A stretch of DNA of 64,000 bases from Maribacter flavus (GTDB lineage: Bacteria > Bacteroidota > Bacteroidia > Flavobacteriales > Flavobacteriaceae), in the NCBI RefSeq assembly GCF_008386635.1, contig NZ_VUOE01000001.1, positions 62,001 through 126,000 on the forward strand, given 5' to 3'. Made by a program: the position numbers and the translations under genes. Positions 63,401-64,000 of the stretch are shown here, in pieces. Numbering within the stretch: the first letter of the stretch is position 1; the number at the start of each line of letters is the position of its first letter. The notes beneath the pieces are model-generated. The model searched no databases. It had not been told where the DNA came from and saw only the letters and a program-made list of their open reading frames with translations.

Positions 63401-64000
63401 CGGATAATTTGGTGGAAGTGGGAGACCCTGAGTATACCATACGTATTATGGTGACCCTTTCCGGAAATTGTTCAGATTTTGTGGATGCCTGTTCGGGCAC
63501 CCTGGTCAATGAGGCTTATTCTACCTATCAGGGTACATTGAATCCCGCCACCTTTACGGATGAGGGCGGGGCAAATTCAACCTCCCCTTGTGACGTACCT
63601 CCTCAAGTTGCTACCAATGACATTTTAAGTGATTTGGCAAACTGTAACGTGGCACGTACCGTTCAGCTATGTGGTGATTTCGCCATCTTAACCGCAGGAA
63701 GTGGTTTTGCCACCTATACCTGGGCCATCGACGCCAACGGCAACGGACAAATAGACGCCGGGGAACCTGCGATCAATGATGGTAATCCGGACAATAATCC
63801 CGCGACACTTTTGGTAACGGATATTGGAAACTACATCGTTGAAAAATCCGGTGCTTCCGGTTGTTTGGATTTGGTGGAACTGATTACCGTAGAACGTTTT
63901 GGGACCACCCAGACCAACCCCATTATCGACTATTTCAATATGGTTAACGCGGACCCCAATCCGGATAACGATATCCAAGGGGAAATCGTAACCTGTTCCA
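60421..64000 (+). CDS. Giant secreted protein with IgGFc-binding-like and DUF11-like domains (cut by window end)
   Basis: The frame is open from the ATG at 60421 to the last base, at least 1193 residues without a stop. A signal peptide (MKRILFVLLLVLGITGNAQ) is followed by a large N-terminal region with LGIMATEDNTTVRVFGYDP and PLLIATEDNTQIFVNGS, typical of the IgGFc-binding/VWD-like domain found in secreted Bacteroidota proteins. Then come an Ig-like segment (WYEDGVLIPGANGPSY), DUF11-like domains (VVLTKTVDNDEIMEGETATF; LGQSFQYVLRFQNTGDDDA) and calcium-type TSP3 stretches (DTDNDGVRDITDLDDDNDG; DTDNDGIPDHLDLDSDGDG). A type IX sorting domain beyond the window is likely. Probably a surface adhesin or matrix protein. 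Confidence 0.9.
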   Translation, partial: MKRILFVLLLVLGITGNAQLSDLHYLPPLKQGQNNQGIQEQAIYLSTPEPTTFTVNAYRGTNPTPIASFNISNISPATWTLANGDNNITLVNNANTGVVLNNSGLRFESPSGNRFYVNYRGKSSAQAASLTAKGRQAMGTRFKWGGVPNLGGRHASKSNTLGIMATEDNTTVRVFGYDPNCTFRIGNNANAITADTYTITLDANESFVFENYIGNVNPPSLAQQQGWIGASIESDKNIVISNGSVNFGRQVNNSNRDAGIDQPVPENRLGKDYVFVRGNGNTNGWTEFPLLIATEDNTQIFVNGSTTPLATLNNGDFFEVPSSYYSSSTVGANMFVQTSKNVYAYQCLAGSSGAQTAGLNFVAPVNCLLPDVMDNIPDIRNIAGTTVTGGITIIAAVNTPDSNISITDGNGPVTLPPSSPVAGSSEWKTFYVPNLNGNVSVQSTGPMAVGFFGVNNNQGVAGYFSGFDTVPEVTLEIRGGSGCFVGSEIFEATSNFDAYQWYEDGVLIPGANGPSYAPTGAGDFFVRGTKGPCTYDSNTIQALYCDPDVVLTKTVDNDEIMEGETATFTVRVRNNGIGPLTNLRITDNIPAGLTLENAFTIHGTWSGSTWNIGTLNGGDVAQLELTVRADEIDTLPLLGLINTVTNTQDQTDTNTTPDSPTALITVHNDTDNDGVRDITDLDDDNDGIYDEDECDTLAFNIANGNGHTSPLVSVDNYLIVDIFSVDNSFNLNLNGNDVAGEIQFQLGAAGNFARFTDGTTYGQAGNPNIWTVNSSNGSPTIRVIIDQSGQFQIFGARSSNGPLEPMFLDTPPAPVSWNPSGSNSFTIGQQVVGPTNMRGVLLTAGCDTDNDGIPDHLDLDSDGDGCSDANEFYKDGNADGGDDGVYGAGVPAVDPTDGTVNAASYVQVFAPEILLGNTSENLGGASLTGQSINLGQSFQYVLRFQNTGDDDATNYSIRNILPANVALDGINTSDAPGVTSNHDPVTNEIVFQVPDNLVEVGDPEYTIRIMVTLSGNCSDFVDACSGTLVNEAYSTYQGTLNPATFTDEGGANSTSPCDVPPQVATNDILSDLANCNVARTVQLCGDFAILTAGSGFATYTWAIDANGNGQIDAGEPAINDGNPDNNPATLLVTDIGNYIVEKSGASGCLDLVELITVERFGTTQTNPIIDYFNMVNADPNPDNDIQGEIVTCS

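Noticed and set aside
1-64000. Search for tRNA, rRNA, riboswitch or insertion sequences
   Set aside because: No cloverleaf with TTCGA-type loop in the gaps, no rRNA-like stretch, no transposase or terminal inverted repeats with target duplication were found by eye; a covariance search was not possible.

Overview
The window reads as a chromosomal segment of a Bacteroidota bacterium, most likely a (probably marine) Flavobacteriaceae. Support comes from type IX secretion parts (a type-B C-terminal sorting domain, a PorP/SprF-like protein and a PorE-like OmpA protein in a row), many lipoproteins and Tat-type signals, start sites without clear Shine-Dalgarno sequences, a few promoters of the Bacteroidota form TTG...TAnnTTTG, and flavobacterial family proteins (DUF5606, DUF2911, SMP-30, a MeaB GTPase). 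Genus assignment is inference. No tRNA, rRNA, CRISPR array, transposase or prophage was seen; most of the window is ordinary chromosome.

Layout. 1-5.9 kb: 3' end of secA with a strong terminator, a Tat-exported Gfo/Idh oxidoreductase, a membrane histidine kinase and a secreted amidohydrolase. 5.9-11.6 kb: three copies of a small secreted protein family around an ABC exporter pair and a divergent lipoprotein esterase (the same order as ybbA/ybbP/tesA of enterobacteria). 11.6-16 kb: M23 peptidase, lipoprotein MsrA, and a double-DUF1080 lipoprotein next to a second Tat-exported oxidoreductase (a likely 3-keto-sugar pathway). 16-18.5 kb: an ECF sigma factor, a putative anti-sigma factor and a secreted beta/coiled-coil protein in one overlapping operon with a recognisable ECF promoter. 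18.6-23 kb: mutarotase, DUF2911 lipid-anchored or membrane protein, MeaB, a polyprenyl-type glycosyltransferase and a flippase-like protein. 23-26.3 kb: a LytTR two-component pair in one operon with two small membrane proteins, one ABA4-like. 26.5-31.2 kb: GT39 glycosyltransferase, PAP2 phosphatase, a small acidic protein, MATE transporter and MazG.

31.3-39.2 kb is a co-directional run of eight genes: Tat-exported TIM-barrel isomerase, a D-aminoacylase-like lipoprotein with an altered metal site, SMP-30 lactonase, DUF1569, aquaglyceroporin, alpha/beta hydrolase, SGNH esterase and GH20 hexosaminidase. Together they look like uptake and breakdown of acylated or N-acetylated sugars. It is followed by about 1 kb of non-coding DNA packed with dispersed hairpin repeats. 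40.2-47.6 kb holds housekeeping genes (DUF5606, def, ruvX, dapD, tsaC, cca-type nucleotidyltransferase) and three glycosyltransferases. 47.8-56.2 kb holds an 1820-residue type IX secreted protein with fourteen near-identical 69-residue repeats and its likely outer-membrane partners. 56.3-60.2 kb: heme A synthase-like protein, pRiA4b ORF-3-like protein, nucleoid-associated protein and an uncharacterised protein with a kinase-like catalytic pattern; each of the last three ends exactly where a 7-bp tandem repeat begins. 60.4 kb to the end: a second giant secreted protein, cut by the window edge.

The observations most worth following are the small secreted peptide family with a shared upstream element, the stop-codon-associated heptamer arrays, the candidate atypical kinase, the 207-bp repeat mosaic, and the ECF-controlled protein with a long charged helix inserted in a beta domain.
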